Below are positions 53,501 through 64,000 of a DNA stretch of 64,000 bases, in pieces. The stretch is from Gymnorhina tibicen (Eukaryota > Chordata > Aves > Passeriformes > Artamidae), in contig VXAZ01002272.1 in the NCBI GenBank assembly GCA_013399875.1, forward strand, positions 434,001 through 498,000. Reading direction: 5' to 3'. A program made the translations under genes and the position numbers. The first letter of the stretch is position 1. Every line of letters begins with the position of its first letter. The notes under the pieces are model-generated. The model did no database searches. It was not told the DNA's origin and was given only the letters and a program-made list of their open reading frames with translations.

Positions 53501-53625
53501 CCTACACCAGCAGACCTCAAATGCTTCTGGAAGTGGCTGTCATGATTATTGCCCTTTTACAGATGGCCCTGAAGACCTTGAGCAACCCAGTGATAAAGCA
53601 GGAGTGGAGCTGTAGGTTTTCAAAA
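53501..53625 (+). mobile_element. Probable MIR-type SINE fragment
   Basis: ATTATTGCCCTTTTACAGAT, then ACCTTGAGCAACCCAGTGAT and AAAGCAGGAGTGGAGCTG, follow the order of the MIR core and 3' part (ATTATCCCCATTTTACAGATGAGG ... CTTGCCCAAGGTCACACAGC ... AAGTGGCAGAGC), with a small gap. MIR elements are ancient amniote SINEs, and the decay fits that age. Confidence 0.45.
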
Positions 53626-54885
53626 TGCCAACTTATCTTCTTGGCCAAGGTCTCTTTCTGGTTGTAGAGCTGGGTGACATCTAGTGAGGGGAAGTACAAA
53701 GATAATATTATAAGCTTTTATACTTTTCTTTCTCTTGATTTAACTGAGGAAAACTTTTCTCTGTGGAAATAAATTTCTCCCAAAGTGCAGTCTTGTATTC
53801 TGAATACTGGAAAATGTTACATTGCTTTTTCTTTGGAACAAGTGTCATTTGGTATAATGTTCTAGCAAAGTGGAAAATTTCATATTTCAGTGAGTCTCCC
53901 TTAGCTCATTTTAAAACCTTCCATGGCCACCCTGTTAGTAAATGTTTACGTTTGAGAGTCCATATCCTAGTTCTGGGTGCACAAATACAACAATCTATGG
54001 GCTGTGTAATGCCATCCAAGGAGAAGAAATGTTCTACAGGTCTGTTTGTGCTTGAATATTTAATTAAGTTCCTAAATTTATCATTGATATAAACAGAGAT
54101 ATTAATTGTTAAAGCAGATGTTTAAATTATTGTTATCACTATATGAGTGTAAAGCATAATTTCAAATAAAGACATTTCACTGCATTTGCTGTATATGGTT
54201 TAGAAATTATTTATTTCTCTTTTATTACTTATATCTTTTGTTGTAAGAGTATGGTTAGATCCTTTCATGGATCAGATTACATGTAAATCATACTGTTACA
54301 CTGAAGACAGGAGGTGAAGATTCTGAAAAGACAGAGAAACTGACCTTCCATGCAATTTCATTTAAATGAGCAAGAGCAAAAAATCAAGTCATTGGATGTC
54401 TTTGTGTGCACTTTCTCTCCAAATAATGGCATACTGACAAGTAAAAAATCATGTAAACACACTCTTTGACAAAAACTGATGAAGCCCCACTCGATTTTTT
54501 TTAATTTATTTTTTGTCACATACCTATCTGTATTCTACTCTGAATACCCTAAAAAACCCCAAATAATAATTATTTTATCTACCCTCCATTAATTTTTTAT
54601 ACCAGGGAGGTTCTTGAGGCTATTGAGAGGTCATGCACACAGACAACACAGAGCAGTGTGTTGGAAACGTGCTAGAAGGTTAGTGGAACAGAAGGGTACA
54701 GTCTGCCAGACTGAGAGAGAAACATCAGCGTGTAGTGCTAGTTACAGGTGTTGTTTCCACAGCAGGTTTTCCTGCTAACTTTGTATCACTCTCATGGATG
54801 ATAGTGAGACCTGTGTCTTCGTTTGTAAATTCTCTGTGCATGCACTTTCCCATCCCCTTATCAGCTGTTTCCTTTGTGTTTTTAG

Positions 54886-55316
<431 letters not shown>

Positions 55317-55514
55317 ATGTGAAGCCAAAGGTAGAAGAGTTGGATAAAGAATTAGTACATCGCTATTCACAGAATGGAAACCTGGACTTTTCCACCAACC
55401 AAACTGTTAATGAAATGGAAGATGAAGAAGAGGATGAAGACATGTCAGATTCAAGTAGTCCACCAATCCCATACTCGCAAAAACCTGCCCCGGAAGGGTC
55501 TTGCACTACTGATG
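55317..55514 (+). CDS. GREB1L: GREB1L second coding exon, acidic linker (residues 53-118 and base 1 of codon 119)
   Basis: This 198-base exon lies 271 bases after the first coding exon, behind a long T-rich acceptor ending TTCTTCAG. The split codon G|AT gives Asp53, followed by [20 protein letters not shown] as in GREB1L. Residues 85-97 form a dense acidic run, followed by a Ser/Pro stretch ([14 protein letters not shown]) and the conserved ending EGSCTTD. It is probably a disordered acidic linker; no catalytic residue is visible. The exon ends at 55514 with phase 1. The donor is GTTGGT, with T at +3, weaker than the donors of its neighbours. This position is chosen because it gives the conserved [12 protein letters not shown] join to the next exon; the GT four bases downstream would shift the frame. 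Retention of the following intron would end the protein at 55612. Confidence 0.94.

Positions 55515-64000
<8,486 letters not shown>

Larger units (their letters stand above)
47146..54885. other. Non-coding stretch directly upstream of the GREB1L ATG exon
   Basis: Mostly AT-rich unique sequence ending in the acceptor of the first GREB1L coding exon. It holds T homopolymers near 50158 and 51886, two MIR-like fragments (52031-52110 and 53501-53625) and a GC-richer patch at about 52180-52560. No coding exon was recognised. Confidence 0.6.

Overview
The window looks like bird nuclear DNA. It is AT-rich and sparse in genes, with interspersed repeats of avian type: a degraded CR1 LINE on the minus strand and one roughly 1 kb LTR of a kind I recognise as dispersed in bird genomes. 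The species cannot be fixed from this sequence alone. No prokaryotic-style genes, tRNA, rRNA, CRISPR array or operon were seen.

The only protein-coding gene I can support is the 5' coding end of GREB1L (GREB1-like, a retinoid/steroid-pathway coregulator) on the plus strand. Three exons at 54886-55045, 55317-55514 and 62972-63148 join in frame, all with phase-1 junctions, to encode residues 1-177 plus the first base of codon 178. The rest of the gene lies beyond the right edge. The ATG exon carries only three bases of 5' leader, so the promoter and the 5' UTR exon(s) must lie upstream. The 54.9 kb before the ATG exon is therefore probably 5' intron and/or upstream flank. A short CpG-dense block at about 38640-38851 that ends in a good splice donor is the best candidate in the window for a leader exon, but this is inference.

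Layout: 1-9000 is non-coding. 9007-10492 is a minus-strand solo LTR. 9213-13661 is scrambled by near-identical direct duplications that abut single N characters at 9662, 11773 and 12203. These look like unmerged contig overlaps or haplotypes and inflate the window by about 2.3 kb. 13662-46306 is non-coding with small repeats, the CpG-dense block and another single N at 42975. 46307-47145 is the CR1 remnant. 47146-54885 is non-coding with probable ancient MIR-like fragments. 54886-64000 is the start of GREB1L coding sequence.

I found no convincing new biological system. The items most worth a second look are the symmetric, skippable acidic exon of GREB1L with its weak donor, the CpG-dense leader-exon candidate, and the assembly duplications.
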